Positions 29,257-38,819 are shown, numbered from the stretch's first letter. The stretch is 48,255 bases of DNA from Acidobacteriota bacterium (GCA_021836865.1 JAKBHH010000019.1:1-48255); one strand, 5' to 3'. Numbers and translations are program-made. Notes: generated by a model not told the origin, from the sequence alone.

Positions 29257-31239
29257 ATGCGCAAGGGATGGTTGTTGGCGGCCTGCGTTGGCGCCGTGTG
29301 CGCGGTCATGGGCGCGGGACAAACCACGGCCAAGGGAACGTGTGCGTGCGGGGCGCATCCTCCCGGACCGCCGAAAGACCGCACGGTGGAGCCCTATGCG
29401 GGCGAACCGGCGGATCTGAGTCCGTATGAGAAATTCTCGAAGCCGTATTACCTCTATTACACGCATCCCAACATTTACACAGGGTCGGGGCGTGATATTC
29501 CCGACCCGAAGAACCTGACCGAAGTGCGTATAGGATTTTTAGGGCCCATCGAAAACAATCCGGATCAGGTGTCTGGATTGCGGATGTTACACGGGGCGCA
29601 ACTGGCAGTGGAAGAGGCCAACGCGCGCGGCGGGTATGGCGGCAAACCCTTCCGGCTGATGTTGCATAACGACTACAACAACTGGCAGGCGAAGGCATCC
29701 TATGGCCCGGAACGGCCGACTGACCCCGGCATCTGGGGCTCGCCGTCGGATGAAGCGGTGAAGATGGTCTACGACGACCAGGACTGGGCGATCTTCGGTT
29801 CCATCAACTCCGAATCGACGCATATCATCCTGCGCGTAGCTCTGAAGGCCGAGATCCCGATTGTCAACTCGGCGTCGACCGATCCCACCATTCCTGAGAC
29901 CTATATTCCGTGGTATTTCACCGATCTGCAGGATGATCGTGTGCAGTGCTTCACGCTGGCGCGGCGCATCTTCACCGAGCTCGACCTGAAGCGCGTGGGG
30001 ATCTTGCGCGTGAACAACCGCTACGGGCGAATGGGAGTGGGCAAGTTCCGTGATGCCTCGCGAAGGCTTGGCCATCCGGTGGTGATCGAGCAGAAGTATT
30101 TGCCGGGCGATACCGACTTTACGCGGGAACTGAAAATTATTCAGGGATCGCGCACGGATTCCATTGTGTTGTGGGCCGACGAAACAGAAACCGCCAATAT
30201 CTTGAAACAGATGAAGTCTCTCGGCATGAAGCAGCGCGTCTTTGGCTCCTATCGCACGCTGGGGCCTGACATGCTTGCCGCTGCGAGTTCTGCGGCGGAA
30301 GGCTTCGAGGCGGTATTTCCATATAATCCGACGCGCAAAGATCCGCGCTGGATTGCCTTCAACCAACGCTTTTTGGCGCGCTACCATGAGCCTCCGGAGC
30401 AGTTCGCTTCCCTGGCCTACGATGCGATGAATGCGTTGCTCGATTCAATTTGCGCCGCCGGGTTGAACCGCGCGCGCATTCACGACGCACTTGCCGATAT
30501 CCAGGAGTACGACGGCGTAACCGGGCACATGGTCTTCGATCCAAACCAGAAGAATGTTGCGCCCATGTATCTGGGTACGGTCCACAACGGGGCGATCAGC
30601 TACAAGCTGGCGACAATGGACAAGGAGCGCGCCGCGCAGCCGTCCGCTGGGGAGAGCGCATTTTCAGTCCAGAGGACTGAAGATGCGTCCGTGACACCCT
30701 ACGCGCGGGTGGGCGAGGATGGTGTCAGTTATGCAGGGCCGCAACGTCCGGATGTGCCCGCCGGGCCGGTGCGCGTGGTTTTGTTTGGACCCGGAGCAAA
30801 TCTGGTGGTGGAATCGGCTGCGGTGCAAAAGCAGTTAACGGCGGGCAAGACGAGCGGCCGGGCATGGGAGTTGCTGCCGGTGGCAAGCGATCAGAACTGG
30901 GGCGCGGCATCCACGCAGCTTGTCCATGCGCTGTGGGACGAGAACGCACTCGCGATTATTGCGTTGGATCGCAACGCCGCGCATCTGTCGGAACAACTCG
31001 CGCTGAAAGCCTTTGTGCCGGTGGTCGCCCTGAGCGATGACAAGGCGCTGACTTCAACCAACGTCCCGTGGATCTTTCGATTACCTGCCGGCACTGAACC
31101 TGCAGCGGCACTGCGAATGGTGCAGACGGCGGAGGCACGCAGCGGCGCCAACCCGGAGCGGCTGCGGGATGTGCTTGCTTCCGGCGACGACGTTGCCGGG
31201 GCGGCGTTTCTTTCAACAGGTGAGCCGCGCCAGCATTGA
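29257..31239 (+). CDS. Orphan branched-chain-amino-acid/amide-type periplasmic binding protein with extra C-terminal lobe
   Basis: A 660-residue exported protein. A signal peptide (about 1-24) is followed by a short cysteine- and proline-rich stretch (TCACGAHPPGPP). A complete type I periplasmic binding domain spans about 88-455 (VRIGFLGPIENNPDQVSGLR, GAQLAVEEANARGGYGG, WAIFGSINSESTHI, SLAYDAMNALLD). The last 160 residues look like a second, partial Rossmann lobe of the same fold (VRVVLFGPGANLVVE, IAIIALDRN-like strands, FVPVVALSDD). The family captures amino acids, amides, urea or aromatic compounds for ABC importers, but no permease or ATPase gene is present. The ribosome site AAGGAG lies in the last codons of the RidA-like gene. 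It is the last gene before a strong hairpin. Confidence 0.9.
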   Translation: MRKGWLLAACVGAVCAVMGAGQTTAKGTCACGAHPPGPPKDRTVEPYAGEPADLSPYEKFSKPYYLYYTHPNIYTGSGRDIPDPKNLTEVRIGFLGPIENNPDQVSGLRMLHGAQLAVEEANARGGYGGKPFRLMLHNDYNNWQAKASYGPERPTDPGIWGSPSDEAVKMVYDDQDWAIFGSINSESTHIILRVALKAEIPIVNSASTDPTIPETYIPWYFTDLQDDRVQCFTLARRIFTELDLKRVGILRVNNRYGRMGVGKFRDASRRLGHPVVIEQKYLPGDTDFTRELKIIQGSRTDSIVLWADETETANILKQMKSLGMKQRVFGSYRTLGPDMLAAASSAAEGFEAVFPYNPTRKDPRWIAFNQRFLARYHEPPEQFASLAYDAMNALLDSICAAGLNRARIHDALADIQEYDGVTGHMVFDPNQKNVAPMYLGTVHNGAISYKLATMDKERAAQPSAGESAFSVQRTEDASVTPYARVGEDGVSYAGPQRPDVPAGPVRVVLFGPGANLVVESAAVQKQLTAGKTSGRAWELLPVASDQNWGAASTQLVHALWDENALAIIALDRNAAHLSEQLALKAFVPVVALSDDKALTSTNVPWIFRLPAGTEPAAALRMVQTAEARSGANPERLRDVLASGDDVAGAAFLSTGEPRQH

Positions 31240-31262
31240 CACCGCGCGCAAGTGGCGGCATA

Positions 31263-31294
31263 AGAAAGGGCAGCCTGTGCAGGCTGCCCTTTCT
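31263..31294. terminator. Perfect bidirectional terminator hairpin
   Basis: A 14 bp perfect stem (AGAAAGGGCAGCCT at 31263-31276 with its complement at 31281-31294) closes on the loop GTGC. The stem ends are A- and T-rich on both sides, so it can serve both the plus-strand redox cluster and the convergent porin gene, which ends at 31322. Confidence 0.85.
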
Positions 31295-31321
31295 CTATAA
31301 GCAGATGGATCTACTTCCGAA

Positions 31322-33124
31322 CTACGGCAGGTAGTAACGAAGCGAGGTTTCGATTACATTATCTGTGCCCTTCGCGCCGCCATTCGGATTCAACGGGCCA
31401 CCTGTTCCTGACCAGATGTTGCGTGTGAAGTAGCTGTACTGGAAGCCTTGGCGCAGACCGCCCTTAGGTCCCTTGTAGAAGTAGAACCAGTAGCCGGCAG
31501 TGCCTTCCTGTACATCCTTATTGTTGCCGCCGCAGTTGGCAGGGTTGCCGGGCGCATAGCCAATCGCGCCGTTGGTCGCGCCCGAGCCGGTTACCGGCTC
31601 GGTGTTGCAGCCGGACATCGCGGTCAGGGGTGAGCCGTAGCCGATTTTGCCCCAGTAATCGCGATAGACATAGTCGCCACCGTAATTCAGGTAGACGAGC
31701 AGGCGTGAATTGGGATTGAGCTCGACCGTGCTCAGCGTCGAAAAGGCCTTGAGCGGGTCAATCTGTCCGTCGGGGCGCAGCGTGATGTCTGCGATGGTGG
31801 ATGAGCCGTAACGGCCTACGCCCTTGCCGTACAGGCCCTTGAGTCCGATGGTGATCTTGTTGTTGGCCAGCGGAGCACGGAAGCCGCCGCCGATGCCGGC
31901 ACCGGGGATTGAGTCATTGTATGCGCCAGCAGCGGAAGTGGCATTGGGATAGATGCGGTCGCGGAAGAAGCGGCTGATGCCAAAGATCTCCCAGTGTCCC
32001 CAACCGGGCTCAAAGGCCATCTTGGCGATGAAGTCAGGTGCAAGGTTGAAGGAGTAGTTCGCGGTGGGGTTGAAAAGGCCGCCGCCATTGCCCGCCGAAC
32101 CGATCAGCAGATTGGTGGGCAGGTTGGAGCCGGCGGGGTTCAACGTCTGCGCATTCTCTACAGAAGCGCCCATGAAGAACTTCCGGTTGAAGTCCTTGGA
32201 TACGCGGAAGCTGTACTGACGCGTCCAGACGAAGCCGGCTTCGTACTGGGGGTCGATGGTTGCCGGCAGAATCTCAGACCCGCGGGTGAGACCTTGCGTG
32301 GTCTCAGTTGCAAGTGACCAACCCTGACCACCCGAAAAGTCCCAGCCGTTGCTCAGCTTGGCATCTGTCCAGAGCTGGCGTTGACGCAGCACGTAGCTGT
32401 TGCTCTGATTGTTGTTGGATGTGATGCCGGTACCCAGCCAATCCATCTCGTAGTAGCCGCTCAGTGTCATGTTGGCCAGTTTTCCGACAGCCTTGATCGC
32501 AAGACGCGACTGGCGGCCAGTGGCTGTGAACTCGCTCAATTGCGCGTAATCGGAATACTGCAGCGGGATACCTGTGAATGGTGTGTTGATGCCTCCGCCG
32601 GTGGCGCCGGTGCGGTTCACAGATTCAGCCGCCAGGAAGCTGCCCGTAGGCGAGATCGTGATGCCCTTGAAGTTGATCGCGTCGGGGTTTGCGATCTGCT
32701 TCTTGATGGCGGAGGTCTCATCGGAGACCGTCGTGGCCAGGGAGAGCGAATTGGACTTCAGATCGTTGACCGTGGACTGAAGTGTGGTGACCGCTGCGCT
32801 GTTCTCCGTGGTTGCCTGTTGTTGAGCGTTGGCCGCAGCCTCCGCTTTGGCCGCGGCGGCCTGCGCATCTGCGGCGGCCTGCTGAGCCTTTTGCAACTCG
32901 GCATTCTTCTCTGTCAGATCGTTTCTGAGGCTGTTGATCTGGCCTTCCATCTCCTCGCGGAGCGCCTGGATCTGGTCTTCCACGGATGGCTTCGTAGGCT
33001 TGGTAGCTTTCCTGGTTGCGTCGCTCTTCTTGGCGGACTCCTGAGGTGCGCCGGCAAAGGCAAATGAGCCGGCAAGACTGGTCGCCAGAACAACGGGAGC
33101 AACAACGCTGAGTCTCAATTTCAT
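31322..33124 (-). CDS. Porin-like outer-membrane beta-barrel with N-terminal coiled coil
   Basis: About 600 residues from ATG 33124, which has a GAGG four bases upstream; the longer open frame to 33262 is non-conserved. The signal peptide (MKLRLSVVAPVVLATSLAGSFAFA) is followed by a long coiled-coil region at about 45-130, rich in Ala, Gln and Glu (EDQIQALREEMEGQINSLR), typical of a periplasmic trimer stalk. The remainder is a chain of amphipathic beta strands ending in aromatic ETSLRYYLP, as in outer-membrane barrels. It probably allows diffusion of solutes across the outer membrane. Such acidobacterial porins are often highly expressed. The gene is convergent with the redox cluster and could supply its substrate; that is speculation. 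Confidence 0.85.
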   Translation of the reverse strand: MKLRLSVVAPVVLATSLAGSFAFAGAPQESAKKSDATRKATKPTKPSVEDQIQALREEMEGQINSLRNDLTEKNAELQKAQQAAADAQAAAAKAEAAANAQQQATTENSAAVTTLQSTVNDLKSNSLSLATTVSDETSAIKKQIANPDAINFKGITISPTGSFLAAESVNRTGATGGGINTPFTGIPLQYSDYAQLSEFTATGRQSRLAIKAVGKLANMTLSGYYEMDWLGTGITSNNNQSNSYVLRQRQLWTDAKLSNGWDFSGGQGWSLATETTQGLTRGSEILPATIDPQYEAGFVWTRQYSFRVSKDFNRKFFMGASVENAQTLNPAGSNLPTNLLIGSAGNGGGLFNPTANYSFNLAPDFIAKMAFEPGWGHWEIFGISRFFRDRIYPNATSAAGAYNDSIPGAGIGGGFRAPLANNKITIGLKGLYGKGVGRYGSSTIADITLRPDGQIDPLKAFSTLSTVELNPNSRLLVYLNYGGDYVYRDYWGKIGYGSPLTAMSGCNTEPVTGSGATNGAIGYAPGNPANCGGNNKDVQEGTAGYWFYFYKGPKGGLRQGFQYSYFTRNIWSGTGGPLNPNGGAKGTDNVIETSLRYYLP

Positions 33125-33494
33125 TGGGCCTCTCTTTTCCTCTTGAAACAGATTGATTCCTGGGTCACGCGTGCAGCCTTCACACGCGCATTCCTCCGCC
33201 GACCCTGGCATTGCCCGCCGCACGTCATGCGCATGCGGGCAGGGCTGCGGAAAAGACCGCAAGCGGCCGCGAAAGACATGAGTGGTGAAATCTGTCTTTG
33301 TTTGGCCTTCTCTGATTGAAAGGTTCGCAGAGTTTTATGAACGTATGACTAATTCATCTACTTTTAACAAGAGGAGTTAATGGGGCGACAATGATGAATG
33401 CTATGTAAATTCACTGTCTATTCACAAAATGATGGGTAGAGATGACGCGAGAGTCCACGCGTGCCGGGCAATTCCAGGCGGATTCTCGAGGCAC
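33125..33494. other. 370 bp AT-rich leader/promoter region of the porin gene
   Basis: No gene is seen here. The part from about 33280 to 33440 is markedly more A+T-rich than its surroundings, which suits a promoter region driving the minus-strand porin gene. Candidate boxes such as TTGTTA on the minus strand are present, but no pair is good enough to call. The region also carries the 3' end of the PIG-L transcript. Confidence 0.5.
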
Positions 33495-36347
33495 TCAGTT
33501 CCTGGCAGCGGTCTCTTCCTTACCTGCACTTAGAAGGTTAGCGAGCAGTCGATAGGATCCTGGCACTAATTCAGGTAACTGGCGATAGAGGGCATAGGCT
33601 GCGTAGATATAAGTTCCCTTGCCGGGATGGGCCACAAGCAGTCCGCCGCGCTGCGGGTCCTGGCCGGCGTCTGCGGTCTCGGTCAGGGCGGTATAGCCGG
33701 AATCCCATGTATCGAGGAAAGAATGCCCGCGCTCTTCGACCCAGCCATCAAAGTCGGCGGTGGTGATCGTGTTAGGCCAGGCGAGCAGGGGATTCGCAGG
33801 GTCGAGCAGTTTTACAGGCGCCTGCTCGTCCACCACACGCTCGGGAATGCGACCCATGGTCAGCGGCAGTGGGGCCGGAAAGTCTGCGCTCTGGTACTGC
33901 ACAAGGAGCGTTCCACCGCGGCGGACAAAGTCATCGAGGCGTGGCTGGGCAGCGGTGAGTTCAGGGCGCACGGAGTAGGCACGGATTCCGATCACGATGA
34001 CATTCCATGCGGAGAGATCGCCGGATGCCAGCTCGGCGGCACTCATGAGATGCGGTGTGACGCCGAGCCCCTCGATAGCCTGGGGAACCAGGTCGCCCGT
34101 GCCCATGACGTAGCCGATGCGCAGACCCGGCGCGAGTTTTACAGCGATTTTGCGGGTGCGGAGTTGGGCGGGCAAGTATTGGTTGTAGGGCCGCAGGCCA
34201 GCGTAGCCGACACTTTGCCAGCCAGTCTCGTAAGTGTGTCCGCCGGACTGCGCGACGGCCTGGATGGAGTAGGCGCCGGCCTCGCTGGTGGAAGGCGTGA
34301 CGGAGAAGAGAATCGGTTCGGTGTCGCCTGCCGCGCTGCGATGGAAATGCGCTTCAGTCGGTTCAGCGTGCCACCCTGCGGGCAGCCGAAGGGTGACTGT
34401 GCCGTCGGCAGCGGCCTGTGTGTGGACGGTGACGCGGACAGGCAGAGCACTGCCGTCGAGCGGCACGATGCGGGCCTGCGGTTCGATGCGGACACCGATT
34501 GCCGGCGTTACGACCAACGGCTCGTAGATGCCGCCCGGACCGGTGACGCGTTCCAGTGTTTGGACGACCTGGCCGATGCGGATGGGCAGGCCTTCAAACG
34601 TGAACTGCGCCCATGCTGCAAGCGGGTATGGCGCGAAGGACCGCTCGCGCCACGCTTGGTTTGAGATGTCGTAGTAGGGCTGCTCGATGGACGGCCGCGT
34701 GAAGAAGGGCGCCGTGGGTGCGGCGTCGTCCGGGGCCTGCACCTGATAGATGGGATCGGCGGCAGGCGCGGCGGGATCGATCGCGCCGCTTGCGAGGGAG
34801 TTCTTCCACGGTCCGCCTACCTGGCTTGCGAGCCAGACCTTGTCGAGGCGAGTTGCCGGCGTGGCCTGCGCCAGGTGAATGCGGACGCGGAACGCTTCTC
34901 CCGGTGCAACACTGCGCGGTGTTTCATCGGCGGAGTTGCCGCGGAAGCCGCCGTTCTGTGCATGATTCTCGTTGGTACGGAAGGCCATCAGATCGAGCCC
35001 GAGCAGATTGGCGAGCGCGGATTGAAACTGGCCAATCTTTGTGTCGAGCTCAAAGAGCAGCCCCGTCCTGGCCTGTGCATCGATCGTGCTGTCGGCGACT
35101 TTGGCGCGGAGGGCCAGTGTCTCGCCGTAGATGGGTGCGAGTCGGTGAGCCGCTTCAACGCTGTTGCGATCCACGCGGCCAGTCTTGAATTGCACCAGAT
35201 CTGCATCGATCCTGTGAAGACTGCTGGAAAGCCAGTCAGGCGCGTCAGCACCCGCGATGCGTGTGAGTCCGACAATACTGGTATCGACATTGACGCGGCT
35301 GTTGTGGAAGAGATCGTCATTTTTTGCGTTCGATCCCGCGTCGGCTTTTGCCATCGCGGACACGGCCCATAGGTGATAGCCCGACGTAGCAGGTCCGCTG
35401 AGGGAGGGATTGGCTCCGCCGTTCTGCGACTTCTGCATTCCCCAGCCCTGACGCGCAATCTGCTCATAACTGCGGCCGAGTGTGGGGTCGAACGTGCCCA
35501 CAGGAACCATGACGTCCGTGGACGGCGCGCCGGTACTCCACTCGTCTGTGACGTAGTTGTGGAAGCGTGCAGGCGCCCATTTGCCGGTAGCGTAGTCGAA
35601 GATGCCCTTGGCCGTGACCGGTGCGAAGGGTGCGCGGCTGTAGACGGCAAGGGGTTGCCACGGCTCAAGGCCATCCTTCAACTGCTCGGGAAATATCTTG
35701 GGATCACCCGCGGCTTTGAAGACTTCCTGCGCGATCTCACCCGAGACTTGATGCTGGCCATGTCCGTCACTTACTCCCCCGACAAAGGTGGCAACGATGA
35801 CTTGCGGGCGCTCACGGCGCACGGCCAGCACCGCGTCATAGAGCACGCGTTGATGGCCCCAGCGCGCGAACGACTCCTGCTGGGTCTTGGAAAAGCCGAA
35901 GTCTGCCTCGGTGCCCCACACCTGCTTGGCGCCGTAATACTCAGTGGCCTTGAGCAGTTCATTGGTACGGATGAGGCCGAGTGCGTCGTCGGTGTCGGCG
36001 GACATGGCATCCTGTCCGCCCTCGCCGCGGGTGAGGGTGAAGAGCGTGGCTCGCACGCCGAGGCCGCGTGCGAGATAAGTCAGCAGCGATCCGTCCTCGT
36101 CGTCGGGGTGGGCCACGATCATCATCACGCTGGCGGTGGTGCCCAGGCGCTTGAGCGTCTGCTCCAGCGCGGCCTGGCCGCGGTCTTCAGCCAAGGGCAG
36201 CGCGATGGAGCTAGCTTCGGCCGAGGGCAGCGGCGCAGGGTCTGAATGCTGTTGCGCGCTGAGGTGAAGAGGATCGATGAATGCGACGATCAGACCCGCC
36301 AGGGCCGCCAACACTGCTGCGCGATGAACTCTCTCGGCAATAAACAT
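33495..36347 (-). CDS. Giant exported PIG-L family (LmbE-like) deacetylase with C-terminal glutamine-amidotransferase-like domain
   Basis: About 950 residues from ATG 36347 (GAAGAG upstream); an open frame to 36503 overlaps the divergent permease gene and is unlikely. A signal or anchor helix lies at about 10-32. The PIG-L domain at about 70-300 has the zinc motif AHPDDE, then RGEGGQD and DGHGQHQ, as in GlcNAc-inositol deacetylases. Beta-sandwich-like segments occupy the middle. The C-terminal 200 residues resemble a ThuA/GATase-1-type domain (VIVIGIRAYSVRPEL, RGGTLLVQYQ). It probably deacetylates an exported N-acetyl-sugar. Long PIG-L proteins of this kind are seen in acidobacterial genomes; the substrate is unknown. 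Confidence 0.88.
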   Translation of the reverse strand: MFIAERVHRAAVLAALAGLIVAFIDPLHLSAQQHSDPAPLPSAEASSIALPLAEDRGQAALEQTLKRLGTTASVMMIVAHPDDEDGSLLTYLARGLGVRATLFTLTRGEGGQDAMSADTDDALGLIRTNELLKATEYYGAKQVWGTEADFGFSKTQQESFARWGHQRVLYDAVLAVRRERPQVIVATFVGGVSDGHGQHQVSGEIAQEVFKAAGDPKIFPEQLKDGLEPWQPLAVYSRAPFAPVTAKGIFDYATGKWAPARFHNYVTDEWSTGAPSTDVMVPVGTFDPTLGRSYEQIARQGWGMQKSQNGGANPSLSGPATSGYHLWAVSAMAKADAGSNAKNDDLFHNSRVNVDTSIVGLTRIAGADAPDWLSSSLHRIDADLVQFKTGRVDRNSVEAAHRLAPIYGETLALRAKVADSTIDAQARTGLLFELDTKIGQFQSALANLLGLDLMAFRTNENHAQNGGFRGNSADETPRSVAPGEAFRVRIHLAQATPATRLDKVWLASQVGGPWKNSLASGAIDPAAPAADPIYQVQAPDDAAPTAPFFTRPSIEQPYYDISNQAWRERSFAPYPLAAWAQFTFEGLPIRIGQVVQTLERVTGPGGIYEPLVVTPAIGVRIEPQARIVPLDGSALPVRVTVHTQAAADGTVTLRLPAGWHAEPTEAHFHRSAAGDTEPILFSVTPSTSEAGAYSIQAVAQSGGHTYETGWQSVGYAGLRPYNQYLPAQLRTRKIAVKLAPGLRIGYVMGTGDLVPQAIEGLGVTPHLMSAAELASGDLSAWNVIVIGIRAYSVRPELTAAQPRLDDFVRRGGTLLVQYQSADFPAPLPLTMGRIPERVVDEQAPVKLLDPANPLLAWPNTITTADFDGWVEERGHSFLDTWDSGYTALTETADAGQDPQRGGLLVAHPGKGTYIYAAYALYRQLPELVPGSYRLLANLLSAGKEETAARN

Positions 36348-36387
36348 ACTCTTCGCCAGTGTACAATCCGGGGAGCATATCGGCCTC

Positions 36388-37833
36388 ATGACCCCATCCC
36401 ATTCCAGACCCGACGCCAGCGACCATCTCAAGCGGCGCATCGGTCTGCGCTCCGCCGTACTTTTTAACATGCTGGAGATGATCGGAGTGGGGCCGTTCAT
36501 CACGCTACCGCTGGTGATTGCGGCAGCGGGCTACCGGCTCTCAGTATGGGCGTGGCTGCTTGGCGCGGTGATCGCGGTGGCCGACGGGTTGGTGTGGGCC
36601 GAACTGGGCGCGGCGTTTCCACGTGCGGGCGGGTCGTATGCATTTCTGCACGAGATCTACGGGGCCGAGCGTGCGGGCAACTGGCTGAGCTTTCTGTATG
36701 TGTGGCAGTTGAGCTTTTCCGCGCCGCTGTCGATTGCATCGGGCTGCATCGGGCTGTCGAGTTTTCTGGCGTGGTTCTGGCCAGGACTCAACGGCGGGCC
36801 GCTGGTTGCGTTGCCCGCGCTCCACTACGCCAACCTTGCCGCGGCGGCCGCGTGCCTGCTGGTGACAGCGCTGCTCTATCGCAACCTGAACTCGATTACG
36901 CGGCTGGCGTGGGTGCTGTTTGCCGGAGTCATGGCGGCGCTCATCGGGTTGATTGCCTCAGGCTTTGCCAATGCAGCCGCCGCGGGTGGCTGGCACATGC
37001 CGGTTTCGCCCGCGCACTCAGCCGCTGTGGCGATTGGCGGGCTTGCCCAGGCGACGCTGATTGCAACCTATGACTACTGGGGCTACTACAACATCTGCTT
37101 TCTTGGCAGTGAGGTGCGTCGGCCCGAAAAGACCATTCCGCGAGCGATTCTGCTGTCGGTACTATTTGTCGCATCGTTTTACGTGTTGATGAACCTGGCC
37201 GCCCTTCCTTCAGTGCGCGAGGCGGCCAGCCGTGCCGCTACGGGCGCAGCGGTTCACCTGCAACTGGCGGCGGAGATTGCGCGTTCCGCATTCGGTCTAT
37301 GGGCCGGGCGGCTTATGGCGGCGCTGATTGTGTGGACAGCGTTTGCGTCGGTGTTTTCGCTTTTGCTGGGCTACAGCCGGGTGCCGTATGCGGCGGCGCG
37401 GGATGGCAACTACTTTCGCGTGCTCGCGGCGGTGCATCCGAAGCACGGGATACCCCACCGCTCGCTGCTCGCGCTCGGTATTGTTGCCGCCGCGTTCTGT
37501 TTCTTTTCACTCCAGCAGGTCATCACCATGCTCGTGATCACGCGCATCCTGTTGCAGTTCCTGTTGCAGCATATCGGGGTCATCGTGCTTCGATTCAAGC
37601 GTCCGGAACTGGCGCGGCCGTTCAGAATGCCCCTGTATCCGCTACCCCCACTCATTGCGATGGCGGGTTTCATCTTCATCCTTGTCAATCGCTCCCAAGC
37701 CCTGGGCGGACTGGCGTTGGCCGCAGGCATCGGTCTCTCGGGAACGGCGATCTATCTGATACGAGCTCGAAACAAACGGCAGTGGCCCTTTGTTTCTCTG
37801 CCGCAGGGTGCCGGGGCCGGCGACAGGGGCTGA
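36388..37833 (+). CDS. APC-superfamily amino acid permease
   Basis: The 481-residue membrane protein has about twelve hydrophobic segments, starting with the family's first helix (LRSAVLFNMLEMIGVGPFITLP). The EIYGAERAGNWLSFLYVW and DYWGYYNICFLGSEVRRPEKTIPRA stretches are typical of the amino acid-polyamine-organocation superfamily; the second holds the conserved GxE of helix 6 to the following loop. Length is normal. It probably imports an amino acid or amine by proton coupling. The gene is divergent from the PIG-L gene with only 40 bp between start codons, so the promoters must overlap. Substrate specificity cannot be deduced. Confidence 0.93.
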   Translation: MTPSHSRPDASDHLKRRIGLRSAVLFNMLEMIGVGPFITLPLVIAAAGYRLSVWAWLLGAVIAVADGLVWAELGAAFPRAGGSYAFLHEIYGAERAGNWLSFLYVWQLSFSAPLSIASGCIGLSSFLAWFWPGLNGGPLVALPALHYANLAAAAACLLVTALLYRNLNSITRLAWVLFAGVMAALIGLIASGFANAAAAGGWHMPVSPAHSAAVAIGGLAQATLIATYDYWGYYNICFLGSEVRRPEKTIPRAILLSVLFVASFYVLMNLAALPSVREAASRAATGAAVHLQLAAEIARSAFGLWAGRLMAALIVWTAFASVFSLLLGYSRVPYAAARDGNYFRVLAAVHPKHGIPHRSLLALGIVAAAFCFFSLQQVITMLVITRILLQFLLQHIGVIVLRFKRPELARPFRMPLYPLPPLIAMAGFIFILVNRSQALGGLALAAGIGLSGTAIYLIRARNKRQWPFVSLPQGAGAGDRG

Positions 37834-38012
37834 CCCACGGCTCGATTTTCGCAGCATTACGCGGACCCGTGGGCCGTCTCGAACAGGCTCTTTGCACGAG
37901 TTATAGGGCATGCGCCCATCAGGCAGCCATGCTGGAATGATGGCCCCATTTAACTCCAATAAAAGCATCATCTTACAGCGAAAGTGTATGTCTTTGAATT
38001 ACCATAGTTTTG

Positions 38013-38041
38013 TTGACTTTCCGGTCCCGATTTCCTATAGT
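38013..38041 (+). promoter_or_regulatory. Strong sigma-70-type promoter
   Basis: TTGACT (38013-38018) and TATAGT (38036-38041) match the consensus at five of six positions each, and the spacer is exactly 17 bases. The predicted start site is near 38048. It faces the candidate frame at 38077 and the sigma-54 activator at 38820. It is the best promoter match I found in the window. Confidence 0.65.
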
Positions 38042-38076
38042 TCAAGGCCTGGGAGCTGCCTCCGGAAGAAGGGATT

Positions 38077-38448
38077 GTGAACGAACTGGCAGGGACCGGG
38101 GGAGTTCGGGCGGCGTATGCGGGCGCGGCTGAGACGATCGGCAGCGGGCAATTGGTAAGGCAGTGGCTCGATCAAACCTGGTGGCTGGTACCGAATTGGG
38201 AGTGGATTGACATCGGGCCGCAAGGGCATGCCTGTAGATCAACCAGCAAGCCTCCCAGTGATCAACAACCAAAACCGTTCACACTAGTTTCCACCGTCTT
38301 CAACCATGAAGCATGGAGGATTCCCATGGTCGGCAGTTTTAAGCCTGCAACGTTCCGCGACCACATGAACCTATTTGCAAAGCATCTATCTGTGCCTTGG
38401 CAAGGTCGCCTGGATTGGGGCCCTGGCTCTGACATGGACCGAGGGTGA
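38077..38448 (+). CDS. Possible small protein, unrecognised
   Basis: A 123-residue frame begins at GTG 38077, with GAAGGG four bases upstream and about 30 bases after the predicted transcription start. The N-terminal part is moderately hydrophobic with a tryptophan-rich stretch (WLDQTWWLVPNWEW). No signal peptide or family motif is visible. The position fits a real leader gene; the amino acid composition and lack of recognisable relatives do not prove one. The stretch could equally be non-coding RNA. Confidence 0.25.
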   Translation: MNELAGTGGVRAAYAGAAETIGSGQLVRQWLDQTWWLVPNWEWIDIGPQGHACRSTSKPPSDQQPKPFTLVSTVFNHEAWRIPMVGSFKPATFRDHMNLFAKHLSVPWQGRLDWGPGSDMDRG

Positions 38449-38819
38449 TTTGGACTGGGCATGCCCTGGCAGGAATAACACTGAACGCACGTTGTGCAGC
38501 ACTGCAGAATGGGAGCGGCGTACTTGCGTACGTGCAGGCACTGGGGAGCAAGGTTGAAGCGCGGAACCCCAGGGGTCTTTTGCCGTGCCGGGAACTGGGA
38601 AGGGCAACTTGAATAAGCTGAATGAATCCGCAAGGAATGCAAAGGACGCCGGTTTGACTGGGCGGACGACAACAAGAGGGATATAAGGCAGCATGCAATG
38701 GTTGGGCCGGGCGGGTCCGCTCGCAGTGTTGGCGCCGGGTATGATTTACCGACCTTGTGCAAGACCAGCGAGCTTGTGAACGCAGAATAACGGACAGAGT
38801 GTTTTGCCGAGGGTGCCTT

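Larger units (their letters stand above)
37834..38819. other. 986 bp intergenic region before the sigma-54 activator
   Basis: No gene in this stretch is recognisable. It contains a strong sigma-70-like promoter (38013-38041) and one candidate open frame (38077-38448), followed by roughly 370 bases without a convincing frame. If transcription runs from the promoter to the activator gene, the leader is about 770 bases long. A structured leader or small RNA is possible; I see no known riboswitch consensus. Confidence 0.5.
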
